From Myxococcaceae bacterium (GTDB lineage Bacteria > Myxococcota > Myxococcia > Myxococcales > UBA5297): a DNA stretch of 64,000 nucleotides. Positions within the stretch are counted from its first letter, which is position 1; every line of letters starts with the position of its first letter. Below are positions 50,206 to 59,160 of this stretch, in pieces. Location of the stretch: positions 1-64,000 of the forward strand of contig JAFVYB010000030.1 of assembly GCA_017500825.1 (NCBI GenBank), in the 5' to 3' direction. A program made the position numbers and the translations under genes. The notes below the pieces were generated by a model, which saw nothing but the letters and a program-made list of their open reading frames with translations, was not told where the DNA came from and ran no database searches.

Positions 50206-52599
50206 TCACAAAAGCGAGAGCGGATCGATGTCGATCGAGAGGCGCACGTCCGATTTCAGGCGGCTTCGCTCGCGCTCGATGATTTGAGCGATGGCGGAGA
50301 GCGACGCGGCGGTGGGGCCTTTGACGAGCATCTGCCAGCGCACGCGGCCCTTGAGCCTGGAGAGCGGCGCCGGAGAGGGACCGAGGAGTCGCAGCGAATT
50401 GCCCGAACAGCGGATCGCCTCGCCCACCACCTGAGCGACGCGGCGCGCGGCTTCCGCGGTGACCGGATCGTTGGGCCCGTCGAGTCGGCAGAGCATCAGG
50501 CGGCAAAAGGGCGGGTAGTGGAAAGCCCGGCGGATGCTCAGCTCGGCCTCGGCAAAGCCATCGAAGTCATGTCCGACGACGCGGGCCACCGCCGACGCCT
50601 CAGGCGAAAACGTCTGCACGATCACCCGACCCGGCTCGCGGCCACGTCCGGCACGTCCGGCGACCTGGGTGAGCAGCTGGAAGGTGCGTTCAGCGGCGCG
50701 GAAGTCGGGGAGGTTGAGCGCCAGATCCGCGAGCAGAACGCCGACGAGCAGAACGCCGGGGAAGTCGTGCCCTTTGGCCACCATCTGCGTGCCGATGAGG
50801 ATGTCGCGCTCGCCGCGCGCGAACGAGGCCAGCCGCTCGGTGAGTTCGTCGGGGCGCGAGGCAGTGTCGCGATCGAGTCGCTCGACGCGGGCGCGGGGGA
50901 AGACGCGGGCGAGTTCGGCTTCGACCTGCTCGGTGCCCATGCCCAGCCGCTCGATGGGACCATCGCACAGCTCGCAGCGTTCGGGCAGAGGCGTTCGCTC
51001 GCCGCAGTAATGGCAGAGCAATTCGCCGCGCTGGCCGTGGAGGGTGAGGCTGACGGCGCAGTTGGGGCAGCCAAGCGCGCGGCCGCAGCTCAGGCACAGG
51101 TGATAGGTCGTGCTGCCGCGACGGTTGAGGAAGAGGATGGCCTGGCGTCCGCGATCGAGCGTCTCTTCGATGGCCTGGGCGAGCTGGGGCGAGACGAGCG
51201 GTGCTTTGGCGCGCGGCAGGTCGGCGGCGGACGGGGCAGGCTGGGCGATGTGTGGCGCGCGCGCGTGTCGGGACGAGGCGAGGCGGTAGTCGGCGCCCGG
51301 TTCGGCGGCCTGTTGGCGCTCGGCGTCCATGGCGTTCATGCGCATTCGTCCGGCGAGCTGCGGAAAGGCGGCGGCGATGTGTCCACGGCTCTCGCGCAGG
51401 TCGACGAGGCGCACCTCGGGCATGGGGCGATCGTCGACGCGGTGGGCCAGCCTGAGGAGTCGGTAGCGGCCGACGCGGGCGTTGTGCAGCGTCTCCAGAG
51501 AGGGCGTGGCCGAGCCGAGGACGACAGGGCAGCCCCGCTGTTGCGCGCGCACCACCGCCAAATCGCGGGCGCTGTAGCGAAACCCCTCCTCCTGCTTGAA
51601 CGATCCGTCGTGCTCCTCGTCGACGACGACGATGCCCAGCCGTTCGACCGGGGCGAAGATGGCCGAGCGCACCCCCACCGCCAGACGCGCGCGCCCCTCT
51701 CGAAGCCGACGCCACTCCGCCAGCCGCTCGCCGTCGCGCAGTCCGGAGTGGAGCAGGGCCACCTGAGGCCCAAAGCGAGCGCGAAACCGTCCGACGAGCT
51801 GCGGCGTGAGGGCGATTTCCGGAACGAGCACCAGGGCGCCGAGGCCGAGCGACAGCGCGCGTTCGATGCTCCGCAGATAGACCTCTGTCTTGCCCGAGCC
51901 GGTCACGCCGTGGAGCAGGAACGGGGCGAACCGACGCGCCTCGACCGCCGACTGAATCTCGACGAGCGCGGCCGATTGTTCGGGCGTGGGCGTGGGCGGT
52001 GATTGGGCGCCAGGGCCAATCTCGACGTGGGGCGCGAGGCGATCGGCCTGCCAGACGCGGCACAGGCCCTGATCGACGAGGCGGCGCAGTGCTTCGCGGC
52101 TGGAGGGCAGGGCGGCCACCAGTTCGGCGAGCGGGACGCCGTCGGAAGACGCGGTGGCGAGGTAGTCGCGGATGGCCTTCATGCGGCTGCCGCGCGGCGC
52201 GGAAGTTCGACCTTCGTCGGTGAGCGCGACCCATTCGGCCCGGCCCAGCGAGGCGGGAGTTTGGGGCGCCGGTTCACAGCCACTGAGCGCGGGTGGCAGA
52301 GCGGCGCGCAGGACCTCGCCCAGAGGGTGGCGGTAGTAGCGCGCGGCCCAGGTCAAAAGATCGAGGAGCGGCGCGTCGAAGAGCGGTCCATCGTCGAGCG
52401 CGGCGACGACATCGCGCAGGCCCTTGGGCGGCGGCCCTTCCTCTGGCCCCAGACAAAACCCCACGGCGCGGGCGCGGCCAAAGGGGACGACAAGGCGGCG
52501 GCCAGGTTCGAGCGCTTTGGCCAGTTCATCGGGCAGCCGATAGGTGAAGGGGCCCTCCACTGGGCGTCCGACGGCGACTCGAATGAGGCGTTCCTGCAA
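50206..52599 (-). CDS. priA: Primosomal protein N' (replication restart helicase PriA)
   Basis: A 797-residue superfamily-2 DNA helicase that reloads the replisome at stalled forks. The N-terminal DNA-binding domain (EGPFTYRLPDEL, PFGRARAVGFCLG) is followed by the helicase with Walker A (LLHGVTGSGKTEVYL), DEEHD box and SATPSLETL, a double zinc site (CLSCGRALGCPNCAVSLTL, CHYCGERTPLPERCELCDG), and TQMVAKGHDFPGVLL. TTG 52599 is chosen because AAGGAG stands six bases before it and the protein then begins as PriA does; the open frame continues upstream to an ATG at 52764, but that part has lower third-position GC and carries DNA repeats. Confidence 0.95.
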   Translation of the reverse strand: MQERLIRVAVGRPVEGPFTYRLPDELAKALEPGRRLVVPFGRARAVGFCLGPEEGPPPKGLRDVVAALDDGPLFDAPLLDLLTWAARYYRHPLGEVLRAALPPALSGCEPAPQTPASLGRAEWVALTDEGRTSAPRGSRMKAIRDYLATASSDGVPLAELVAALPSSREALRRLVDQGLCRVWQADRLAPHVEIGPGAQSPPTPTPEQSAALVEIQSAVEARRFAPFLLHGVTGSGKTEVYLRSIERALSLGLGALVLVPEIALTPQLVGRFRARFGPQVALLHSGLRDGERLAEWRRLREGRARLAVGVRSAIFAPVERLGIVVVDEEHDGSFKQEEGFRYSARDLAVVRAQQRGCPVVLGSATPSLETLHNARVGRYRLLRLAHRVDDRPMPEVRLVDLRESRGHIAAAFPQLAGRMRMNAMDAERQQAAEPGADYRLASSRHARAPHIAQPAPSAADLPRAKAPLVSPQLAQAIEETLDRGRQAILFLNRRGSTTYHLCLSCGRALGCPNCAVSLTLHGQRGELLCHYCGERTPLPERCELCDGPIERLGMGTEQVEAELARVFPRARVERLDRDTASRPDELTERLASFARGERDILIGTQMVAKGHDFPGVLLVGVLLADLALNLPDFRAAERTFQLLTQVAGRAGRGREPGRVIVQTFSPEASAVARVVGHDFDGFAEAELSIRRAFHYPPFCRLMLCRLDGPNDPVTAEAARRVAQVVGEAIRCSGNSLRLLGPSPAPLSRLKGRVRWQMLVKGPTAASLSAIAQIIERERSRLKSDVRLSIDIDPLSLL

Positions 52600-52652
52600 T
52601 GTTCTCTCCTTGGGGAGCGTTGGCGGCGGCGGCATCCGGCGATTCGCCAGGC

Positions 52653-52755
52653 GGCGCAATCGGCTTTTGCGCGGGGTTCCCGGGACCTGAACCGGCGCTC
52701 TGGTCGCTTTGCGCGATGGATTTTCACGCCCAGGCGCCTTGGTCGCTTTGCGCGG
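52653..52755. repeat. Three imperfect direct repeats upstream of priA
   Basis: GGCGCTCTGGTCGCTTTGCG (from 52694) and GGCGCCTTGGTCGCTTTGCG (from 52733) differ at only two of 20 bases and are spaced 39 bases; a more diverged copy, GGCGCAATCGGCTTTTGCGC, begins at 52653. Spacing of 39 and 41 bases. If translated as a longer PriA they give RKAT-K/R-AP repeats. Confidence 0.45.
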
Positions 52756-52804
52756 CAGTGGCATGGGCCGACGCCCTCATTCCCCCACCTGTCCCGGGAG
52801 AGCC

Positions 52805-53233
52805 ATGCGCACCGTCCACGTCACCCCGCCCTCGTTTCCCCGCGCCGCCGACAACACCCCGCTCGACATCGCGCCCAACCGCCTCTTCTAGGTGCTCTGC
52901 GGCGACGAAGGCCACTGGCGCGCCGGCGTCTACTCCCCCGCGGCGACTTCGGCCGACGACTGCGCCGAACTCGAACGCCACAGCTGCCCCGAGCTCTTCG
53001 TCCTCCTCTGTGGACGCCTGACGCTCGTCATCGGCGAGGGAAAGGCGCGGCGGCTCGTCGAGCTCTCACAGGAGCGACCAATTCTGGTGACAGCGCCGCA
53101 CGCGGGCTTTTGTCCCGACGGACCGCACACGGCACGCGCCCTGGTGGTGGAGCGCGACCTCTTCAGCACTGCCTACGGCGCGAACGCGGACGAAATCGAG
53201 GCGGCCATCGCCGCCGATCAGAACTGGAAATAG
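52805..53233 (+). pseudogene. Cupin-like gene interrupted by an in-frame TAG
   Basis: From ATG 52805 the frame gives MRTVHVTPPSFPRAADNTPL, continues to NRLF and then meets TAG at 52889-52891. The same frame then goes on unbroken for 113 codons (VLCGDEGHWRAGVYS to the stop at 53233), with a Gly-rich beta pattern (LFVLLCGRLTLVIGEG, RPILVTAPHAGFCPDG) typical of a small cupin. The stretches on both sides look like one protein, so the stop is a recent mutation, a sequencing error, or a read-through site; translation could also restart at the GTG just after it. It overlaps the convergent acyltransferase gene by 16 bases. Confidence 0.6.
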
Positions 53234-54648
53234 ATGTAGGGCCTGACCTCGACCGTCCCCACGGCGCGGATGAAGAGGCCAAGGGCGACGAGCGCGGCCG
53301 CGCGGGCGGGCACAGGCAGGCGGATGAAGCCGTCGCAACACAGGCGCCAGGCCTTGTGGGGCAAGAGGCTGCCGACCATCGCGAGCGCCATCGCGATCCA
53401 GACCGGCGTTCCGACGTTGGCCGTGCCGCCGCTCAGCTCGAACATCTGGGCGAACATGGCCCCGGCCGCGGGCAAGTCGTCGGCGCGGAAGATCACGCGG
53501 GCCATCACCACGAGGAAGAAGGTCAGCGCCCAGCCGCAGAAGGCGCGCAGCCGACCGATGTTTTTGGGCGGGCGACCGTCGGGCGTCGTCAGCTTCCAGA
53601 AGACGCGCATCGCGCAGAGGAACACGCCGTGGCAGGCCCCCCAGAGCGCGAACCGCCAGCCAGCGCCGTGCCACAGGCCGCCGATCGTCATCACCACCAT
53701 CAGGTTGAGGAGCAGGCGGGGGAAGGCGACGCGGCTGCCGCCCATGGGGAAGTAGACGTAGTCGCGCAGCCAGTTGGAGAGGCTGACGTGCCAGCGGTTC
53801 CAGAACTCGCCGATGTTTTTGGCCAGGTAGGGCTTGTTGAAGTTCTCCGGGATCTTGAAGCCGAAGAGCGCCGCGCTGCCGATGGCGATGTCCGAGTAGG
53901 CAGAGAAGTCGAAGTAGAGCTCCAGCGAGTAGCCGAGCGTGGCGACGAGGCATTCGGCCGAGGTGTAGAGCTCGGGCGAGGCGAAGACGCGGTCGACGAG
54001 TCCGGTGGCGATGAGGTCGGCGACGACGAGCTTTTTCACCATGCCCGTGGCGATGCGGAAGAGCCCCTCGGCGCCGGCGCGCGCGTCGAGCACAGGCGTC
54101 TCGTTGAAGCGGGCGAGCAGGTCCTTGGCGCGGACGATGGGGCCGGCCACCACCTGGGGAAAGAAGAGCAGGTAGGTCAGGTGGTCGAGGAACGAATGCT
54201 TCGGTTCGAGCTGTCCCCGGTAGACGTCGACGACGAGGCTGACCGCCTGGAAGGCCACGAACGACAGGCCAATCGGCAGAAGCAGGCCCAGAGGCTCGTA
54301 GCGCACGGCGACGCCGACGAGGCCGAGGAGGTCGGCGGCCGTCTCGTAGAACATGTCGGCGTATTTGAAGACGCAGAGGATGCCGAGGTCGGAGACGACG
54401 GAGACGGCGAGCAGCGCCTTGCGCACCTTTGGGCGGTCCTTCCAGCGCGCCATGCCGCGCGTCGTGAGGAAGTCGACGAGCGCGCACCAGACGAAGATGA
54501 GGATCGGGAAGGGGCTCCAGACCGCGTAAAAGGCGAGGCTCGCCAGGAGCAGGACGCCGATGCGCCACCTCTTCGAGTCGGCTTTGAGCCAGTAGAGGGC
54601 GAGCGCCAGGACGAGGAAGAAGAGGAACTGCAGGCTGTGGAAATACAT
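53218..54648 (-). CDS. MBOAT-family O-acyltransferase (AlgI type)
   Basis: A 476-residue polytopic membrane protein with about ten to twelve helices. The AlgI/DltB signature is evident: LPIGLSFVAFQAVSLVVDVYRGQ, FFPQVVAGPIVRAKDL, YFDFSAYSDIAIGSA, NFNKPYLAKNIGEFWNRWHVSLSNWLRDYVYFPMGG and the catalytic His in TIGGLWHGAGWRFALWG. Such enzymes transfer acetyl groups to secreted polysaccharides. Usually an SGNH partner (AlgJ/AlgX-like) is encoded beside them; none is present here. ATG 54648 (MYFHSLQFLFFLV) is the family-like N-terminus. Confidence 0.92.
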   Translation of the reverse strand: MYFHSLQFLFFLVLALALYWLKADSKRWRIGVLLLASLAFYAVWSPFPILIFVWCALVDFLTTRGMARWKDRPKVRKALLAVSVVSDLGILCVFKYADMFYETAADLLGLVGVAVRYEPLGLLLPIGLSFVAFQAVSLVVDVYRGQLEPKHSFLDHLTYLLFFPQVVAGPIVRAKDLLARFNETPVLDARAGAEGLFRIATGMVKKLVVADLIATGLVDRVFASPELYTSAECLVATLGYSLELYFDFSAYSDIAIGSAALFGFKIPENFNKPYLAKNIGEFWNRWHVSLSNWLRDYVYFPMGGSRVAFPRLLLNLMVVMTIGGLWHGAGWRFALWGACHGVFLCAMRVFWKLTTPDGRPPKNIGRLRAFCGWALTFFLVVMARVIFRADDLPAAGAMFAQMFELSGGTANVGTPVWIAMALAMVGSLLPHKAWRLCCDGFIRLPVPARAAALVALGLFIRAVGTVEVRPYIYFQF

Positions 54649-54836
54649 GGCGCTGGCGCTGGGGAGTGGGGGGCCATCCCGCATGGCGCGGGGCAGGGCA
54701 AAGGCCGTGGAGCGGTGGGATCAGCGGGCGGGGCGGCGCACGGACGCAGTCACGAGGCGGACGGCAAAGACGCGGGCGGCCCAAGCGCGTGCCGAAAAGT
54801 CGCGGAGCGTTTGGCGGCGAAAAGGGCGCGTCGAGG

Positions 54837-55490
54837 TCAGTAGCCGGCGATGCCCACCATCAGGCTGTTGAGACCGGCGAGGACGAGCTGGGCGGGCTTC
54901 TCGATCAGGAATCCGGCGCCAAAGATGAAAAACGCGATCAGCAGCCAGGGGCCGTAGCGGCAGAACAGCTCCCACTGGGGGCGGAAGCGGTCGGGCATCA
55001 CGCCGTCGGCGATGCGGCTGCCGTCGAGCGGGGGGATGGGCAGCAGGTTGAAGAGCGCCAGCGCCACGTTGACGTTGATGAGGATGAGGAAGAGCGAGGT
55101 CGTCGGCGCGGATGGCGCGATCAGGCCCGGGGCGAAGCGCAGCAGGACGCCGAGAAGCACGGTCGAGGCGAGCGCGAGCAGCAGGTTGGAGATGGGGCCG
55201 GCGGCGGCGGTGATCAGCATGCCCTGGCGCATGGTGAAGCGGCGCTCGAAGCGCGCTGGATTGACCGGAACCGGCCTCGCCCAGCCAAAGGGCACGCCGA
55301 GCAGCGGCAACAGCAGCGTCCCGATGGGGTCGATGTGCGCGATCGGGTTGAGCGTCAGGCGGCCTCTCTCGCGCGCTGTGTTGTCGCCCAGTTTGAAGGC
55401 GCTCCAGGCGTGGGCGAACTCGTGAACGGTCAGCGAGAGCCACACGGGAATCAGCATCAGCACTCGCTCGGCGATGGTCTCGATGGACAC
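54837..55490 (-). CDS. Site-2-protease-family membrane metallopeptidase (M50)
   Basis: A 217-residue membrane zinc protease. TM1 carries the active site HEFAH (SLTVHEFAHAWSAFKLGD), and the third zinc ligand lies in NLLPIPPLDGSRI. An intervening hydrophobic region (GMLITAAAGPISNLLLAL) has the family NPG-like turn. There is no PDZ domain, so it is the short form. Substrates could be membrane-anchored anti-sigma factors or remnants of signal peptides. GTG 55490 is preferred because GAGG lies ahead and the membrane part then starts close to the N-terminus. Confidence 0.88.
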   Translation of the reverse strand: MSIETIAERVLMLIPVWLSLTVHEFAHAWSAFKLGDNTARERGRLTLNPIAHIDPIGTLLLPLLGVPFGWARPVPVNPARFERRFTMRQGMLITAAAGPISNLLLALASTVLLGVLLRFAPGLIAPSAPTTSLFLILINVNVALALFNLLPIPPLDGSRIADGVMPDRFRPQWELFCRYGPWLLIAFFIFGAGFLIEKPAQLVLAGLNSLMVGIAGY

Positions 55491-55736
55491 GGGAAAACCT
55501 CGGCAATTCGGGCGCGGCCAATCATGTCGGCGCATTCGGCGCAGGCGGCGCGGGTCAGTCGCGGCGGTGGGTCAGGCCATGAGGTGTCTCGGCTCGGTCG
55601 ACGGCCACCTCCCGCTCAAAATCGCGGCGCGCGGGCGGGTTATTTCCAATCGTCGCCCGACTCAGGCGCGCGCTCCCACAAGGCGCGACAGCCCCCGCCT
55701 CCCTGACGGCACGGGCCGGACATTCTGTCGGCGCGG

Positions 55737-56675
55737 CTACTTCTTCGCGGGCTCGGCGGGCTGCGGATCGCGATAGCGCGGTTCCTTCGACTGCTCGCGC
55801 AGCACCTCGAAGAGGTCCGGGATGGTCGAGCGGTTGGCCTTGTTGATGATGAAGGTCGTCAGCGAGCCGCCCGGGTCGGTGAACAGGTCGTAGATGGCGT
55901 AGGTCTTGGTCCCGCCATGGCGCGGCGTCAGCGTCCAGGAGCCGTCGTTGACCGGAACGCGCACGCAGCCCTCCTGTGGACCGGGCCCCTTGTCCGAGAG
56001 GCTCCAGCGCGACCGCAGATAGCCGCGACCGCCGCGCCAGTCGCTCTCATCCACGATGCGCAGCGTGTAGTCGCGGCGCGAGACGATGGGCGGGTTGATG
56101 ACCGTGTAGAAGATGACGCTGCCGTCGCTCTCGCGGCTGATGACCTCGCTCTTCTCCGTGTAGGGCATGGTCTCACTGTAGCGCTCATAGTCGGCCAAAA
56201 CGCGCATCACCGCGTGCGGCGGCGCGTCGATGGTGCCGACGGCGCGCAGGGCCTTGATGTTGCTGCCCTCGCGATCGCGCGCGTAGACGAGCACGCCCTT
56301 GGTGTTGGCCTTCTCCTCCCAGCCGTCCTCGGCGCGAATGGCGAGGTCGTCGAGCTTGAAGGCGGGCGCCTTGGGTGCCGGACTGGCGGACTGGGGCGCT
56401 GGAGCGCTGGCAGCGGCGGGCTTTGCTGGCGCGGATTGGGCCGTGTCGGGTTGGGCCGATGGCGCTGGTGCCGGGGATGACGCCACTGCGGTCTGGACAG
56501 GCGCTTTGGCGGCTGGGGCTGCGGGCGCTGGCGAGGCCACCTGAGTCGCGGGCGCGGTCGATTCCGTCGCGGGTGTCGCTGTGGGCTGGGGCGCGGCGTC
56601 CTGAGCCGAGGCCGAGGCGGGGGCGTTCAGAAGAGCGGCGCCAATGAGGCAGGCGGCCGGGAAAAACGAGGTCAT
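55737..56675 (-). CDS. Exported START/SRPBCC-domain protein
   Basis: A 312-residue protein. Signal peptide (MTSFFPAACLIGAALLNAPASASA), then about 95 residues of Ala/Pro/Thr linker, then a START-like lipid-binding fold (WEEKANTKGVLVYARDREGS, PHAVMRVLADYERYSETMPYT, YTVINPPIVSRRDYTLRI, LFTDPGGSLTTFIINKANR). The pattern of beta-strands and the long C-terminal helix match the SRPBCC/START family that binds hydrophobic ligands. Possible roles include lipid transfer in the periplasm. ATG 56675 follows GGAGAG. A promoter with T-run start is at 56802-56829. Confidence 0.78.
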   Translation of the reverse strand: MTSFFPAACLIGAALLNAPASASAQDAAPQPTATPATESTAPATQVASPAPAAPAAKAPVQTAVASSPAPAPSAQPDTAQSAPAKPAAASAPAPQSASPAPKAPAFKLDDLAIRAEDGWEEKANTKGVLVYARDREGSNIKALRAVGTIDAPPHAVMRVLADYERYSETMPYTEKSEVISRESDGSVIFYTVINPPIVSRRDYTLRIVDESDWRGGRGYLRSRWSLSDKGPGPQEGCVRVPVNDGSWTLTPRHGGTKTYAIYDLFTDPGGSLTTFIINKANRSTIPDLFEVLREQSKEPRYRDPQPAEPAKK

Positions 56676-56801
56676 GGGCAGTCTCTCCATGAGTGGACGC
56701 GCGAGGGCGCGCGGCGTGGGGCTCCGGTCCAAGGCGTGGACGCCACAGACTCAACGGCGAGGCGTTCGCGCGGCTTTGGGGGCCCCGAAAAAAGGGCGCG
56801 C

Positions 56802-56829
56802 ACTCTCTTCAGGCCCCTTCGAGTGTCAA
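56802..56829 (-). promoter_or_regulatory. Promoter of the START-domain gene
   Basis: Minus strand: TTGACA (56829-56824), 16-base spacer, GAGAGT (56807-56802), then GCGCGCCC and six T (56793-56788). The predicted leader is about 120 bases. Confidence 0.5.
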
Positions 56830-56963
56830 GGCGGGGTTGTGTCGGCGTTTTCGCGGTCCGCCACAGGCCTCAAACAGCGCTTTGGCGACCTCGCGCCGCC
56901 CTTGAATCGCGCGTCGAATCCGGCACTAGGGCCGCCCCGCCAACCAGCCCCACGGAGCGCGCC

Positions 56964-58208
56964 ATGCCCGACGAACAAGCCCCATCCACCCCCGCCCTCG
57001 ACCTCTTTTTGTCACTCCTGAACGGCGGGCAGACGCCGGGCGAACAACTCGACATCGTCCGCGCGTTTTTGCGCCAGCGCGCGGCGGTGGAGGTGGCCCT
57101 GAACGGCGAAGTGGGGGCCGCGGCGATCTTTGTGTCCGGCGGTTCCGACGACAGCGCCGCGAACGCGCCCGACCTGCTCATGACCGCCCCGATCGACACG
57201 CGCCACGACTCTGGCCGCGCCGATCTGTCAGCCATGGCCGCGCTCTTCGCCGACCTCGCGCAGGCGACAGCGCGCCTCTCCAGAGCGCCTCGCCTCGCCT
57301 TCCTCGCCTTCGAGGAGGACGCCGCCGGGGCCCAGAAATCTGTCCGCGCCATCGCCGTCGAGCACCCCGAGCTGCTCAAGGCCCGCGCCATCCTCACGCC
57401 CTCGCGCGACGGGACCATCGAGCGACAGGGCGTGCGCCTCTTGCCCATCGCCACCGCCTTCAAGGGACGCGCGATCGTCGAGCTCGCCGCCACCGGCGCC
57501 CGACTCAACGCCGGACACACCTCGACCGCGAGCGCCGCCTACCGCCTGACGCGCGCCCTCCTGCGCCTGGCCAACCAGGGTCTCCCCCTCCACGCCTCGC
57601 CTCAGGCCAAATCGATGTTCAAGGCCATGCGCCGCCGCTTCGACGCCCCCGCGTATCTGCGAGCGCTCGCCAGCGGAAAACTCCTCGCCGGCATGGCCCT
57701 CGACAGCCTCGACGCCGACGATCCGCTCGCCGCCCCCTGCGCCGCCGCGCTCCACAACACGGCCGCGCCCATCGCCCTCACGCTCGCCGATCCACATGCG
57801 CCCGGCCTGATTCCCGACCAGGGACGCGCCCTCCTCGACTGCCGCCGCCTGCCGGAACAGACCACGAGCGCGCTCCTCCTCGAATTGCGCGCCTGCCTCG
57901 ACGACGACCAGCTCACACTCACCGCGCGCGACGAACTGACAGCCGCCTGTGAGACGCCGCCCGCGCCCATCCTCGACGCCATCGAACGCGCCCTGATCGG
58001 CCTGTCCGACGACCTTTGCCCCCTGCCCCACTGGTTCAGCGCCCACGCGCCCGACGCGGCCTTCCTCGCCAGAGCCGGCGCCCCCCTCGTCGGCCTGCCA
58101 TTCGTGGGCGACCCAAACGGCGACAGCGCCGCCCAATCCCTCTGGACGCGCGCCCTCTCCGCCCTGAGCGAGGCCTTGCCGACCGCCCTGGACAGCCCAA
58201 GCGTCTGA
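56964..58208 (+). CDS. Divergent M20-peptidase-like protein
   Basis: A 414-residue cytosolic protein whose order of segments follows M20/M25 aminoacylase-type peptidases: a first domain (APIDTRHDSGRADLSAMAALF, RLAFLAFEEDAAG), a lid-like dimerisation domain (AIVELAATGARLNAGHTSTAS, LIPDQGRALLDCRRLPEQ), and a closing part (DAAFLARAGAPLVGLPFVG). The first zinc motif, normally HxD, reads APIDT, so one zinc His is missing; the EE pair and the later Gly-His are kept. Activity is therefore doubtful. GGAG lies eight bases before ATG 56964. Confidence 0.6.
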   Translation: MPDEQAPSTPALDLFLSLLNGGQTPGEQLDIVRAFLRQRAAVEVALNGEVGAAAIFVSGGSDDSAANAPDLLMTAPIDTRHDSGRADLSAMAALFADLAQATARLSRAPRLAFLAFEEDAAGAQKSVRAIAVEHPELLKARAILTPSRDGTIERQGVRLLPIATAFKGRAIVELAATGARLNAGHTSTASAAYRLTRALLRLANQGLPLHASPQAKSMFKAMRRRFDAPAYLRALASGKLLAGMALDSLDADDPLAAPCAAALHNTAAPIALTLADPHAPGLIPDQGRALLDCRRLPEQTTSALLLELRACLDDDQLTLTARDELTAACETPPAPILDAIERALIGLSDDLCPLPHWFSAHAPDAAFLARAGAPLVGLPFVGDPNGDSAAQSLWTRALSALSEALPTALDSPSV

Positions 58209-58263
58209 ATCCACCGGACGCCACACCGCCCGCGACGCCACCGCCTGCCCCGGGACCTTTCAG

Positions 58264-59160
58264 ATGCGACTCATCCACTTCAGCGATGTCCACATCCGCG
58301 AGATCTTCGCCCCGCGCGAGTTGCCACGCGTTGGCTGGCGCAGGGCCGCGGCGATCTTCGAGTTGGAGGTGTGCGGGCGCGGGCGACGTTTCGGCGACAG
58401 CCTGGCGACACTGCGGCGCCTCGTCGACGCCATGACAGCGCTCGAACCAGACCGCGTGCTCTTCAGCGGCGACTTCACGGCCATGGCCACCGAGCGCGAA
58501 TTCACCTGGGCCAGAGAGGCAGTGGCGCCGCTCATCGACTCGGGCCGCCTGTCCGCCGTCCCCGGCAACCACGACCGCTACACGCGCGGCAGCGTGCGTC
58601 AGCGTCGCTTCGAGCGCTTTTTCGGCGGCCTCCTCCAAAGCGATCTCAACGACACGCGGGGCAAGGGCGGCTTTCCCTTTGTCCATCTCGTCGGCGAATC
58701 GCTGGCCGTCATCGGGATCGACTCCACGCGTCTGGCGCCTCTGCCCGGACTGGCCTTTGGCGAGATCGACCGCGAGCAACGCGAACGCCTGGCGCGCGTC
58801 CTCGACCACCCTGTTATTCGCGATCGCGCCGTCGCCATTCTCCTGCACCACGCGCCACTCAACGCGAGCGGCCACGCCGACACGCCCACCCACGGACTCA
58901 GAGGCGGAGACGACCTCTTGCGCTCTCTGACGGGCAGGCCGCGCACCTCGCTCCACTTTGGCCACATCCACCAGCGCTACTTCCTGCCGGCGAACAGCGC
59001 CCGCCCCCACCTCTTCAACGCCGGCGCGGGCACGATGCGCCCCACCCCCGGCTTCTGGGTCATCGATCTGAACGCGCACGGCGAGATCGAGTCGGCGCGC
59101 GAGGTGACGCTCGAAGACGGCGCGACGCCACTGGCCAGCCGCGACTCAGCGCTGAGCTGA
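58264..59160 (+). CDS. Metallophosphoesterase (calcineurin-like)
   Basis: A 298-residue cytosolic phosphoesterase with the full dinuclear metal site: DVH in MRLIHFSDVHIRE, GD in RVLFSGDFTAM, GNHD in AVPGNHDRY, HH in AILLHHAPLNASGH and GHxH in SLHFGHIHQRY. It resembles class III cyclic-nucleotide phosphodiesterases and other small phosphodiesterases; the substrate cannot be named. It converges with the DTW-domain gene and overlaps its end by 15 bases. It starts 55 bases after the M20-like gene. Confidence 0.88.
   Translation: MRLIHFSDVHIREIFAPRELPRVGWRRAAAIFELEVCGRGRRFGDSLATLRRLVDAMTALEPDRVLFSGDFTAMATEREFTWAREAVAPLIDSGRLSAVPGNHDRYTRGSVRQRRFERFFGGLLQSDLNDTRGKGGFPFVHLVGESLAVIGIDSTRLAPLPGLAFGEIDREQRERLARVLDHPVIRDRAVAILLHHAPLNASGHADTPTHGLRGGDDLLRSLTGRPRTSLHFGHIHQRYFLPANSARPHLFNAGAGTMRPTPGFWVIDLNAHGEIESAREVTLEDGATPLASRDSALS

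Noticed and set aside
52003-54843. Open frame of over 900 codons on the plus strand across priA and the MBOAT gene
   Set aside because: It is antisense to two clear genes and its translation is low-complexity Glu/Gly/Arg.
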